Below, piece by piece: positions 7,587 to 7,604 of a DNA stretch of 7,604 nt. The stretch spans positions 1 through 7,604 of the forward strand of contig CAYPHV010000051.1 in NCBI GenBank assembly GCA_964410645.1, written 5' to 3'. The DNA is from JALTBU01 sp964410645. Its GTDB lineage: Bacteria > Campylobacterota > Campylobacteria > Campylobacterales > Nautiliaceae. Every line of letters begins with the position of its first letter. The stretch's first letter is position 1. The notes beneath the pieces were generated by a model, which saw only the letters and a program-made list of their open reading frames with translations, was not told the DNA's origin and searched no databases. The translations under genes and the position numbers were made by a program.

Positions 7587-7604
7587 ATGACATCAATTCC
7601 TTTT
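7583..7604 (-). CDS. Possible 3' end of a further upstream operon gene
   Basis: The last 22 bases read on the minus strand contain an open frame ending in codons for GIDVI and a TGA stop at 7585-7583. This stop overlaps the DUF4010 ATG as ATGA, the typical four-base coupling of bacterial operons. Only seven codons are visible, so it cannot be shown to be coding and could simply be a leader. Confidence 0.25.

Overview
The window is AT-rich and gene-dense. It comes from a bacterium that looks like a member of the Campylobacterota (epsilonproteobacteria), possibly a Nautilia/Caminibacter-type organism. This rests on base composition, lysine- and isoleucine-rich proteins, a stand-alone small-type PurL with no purS or purQ beside it, and a promoter with an extended -10 box and no clear -35. 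The assignment is inference and has not been tested by phylogeny.

Layout: the left half is read on the plus strand and the right half on the minus strand, converging near 3655-3664. On the plus strand are the 3' end of an unidentified gene whose product ends in a four-cysteine zinc ribbon (to 401), purL of de novo purine synthesis (431-2632), and a Tas-like aldo/keto reductase (2635-3654). A compact hairpin plus T-tract at the reductase stop codon ends this unit. The minus-strand genes, in transcription order from the right edge, are a MgtC/DUF4010 membrane protein (7586-6372), a beta-CASP metallo-beta-lactamase-fold putative ribonuclease (6362-4962) and an APC-superfamily amino-acid permease (about 4965-3664). 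They are packed so tightly that they almost certainly form one operon. A further upstream gene may end inside the last 22 bases.

The most notable observation concerns the permease start. The only usable ATG (4911) falls in the middle of the conserved first transmembrane helix. The missing first half of that helix is encoded in frame just upstream, but without any ATG, GTG or TTG. The triplet where a start would be expected is ATA, positioned so that one A-to-G change would produce the classic ATGA stop/start overlap with the ribonuclease gene. This suggests a rare non-canonical start, a recent start-codon mutation, or a base-call error.

There is no intergenic stretch above 300 bases. I see no RNA gene, mobile element, CRISPR array or clear defence locus. 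I do not see a convincing undescribed system; the closest candidate is the unexplained coupling of the DUF4010 protein, the beta-CASP nuclease and the permease.
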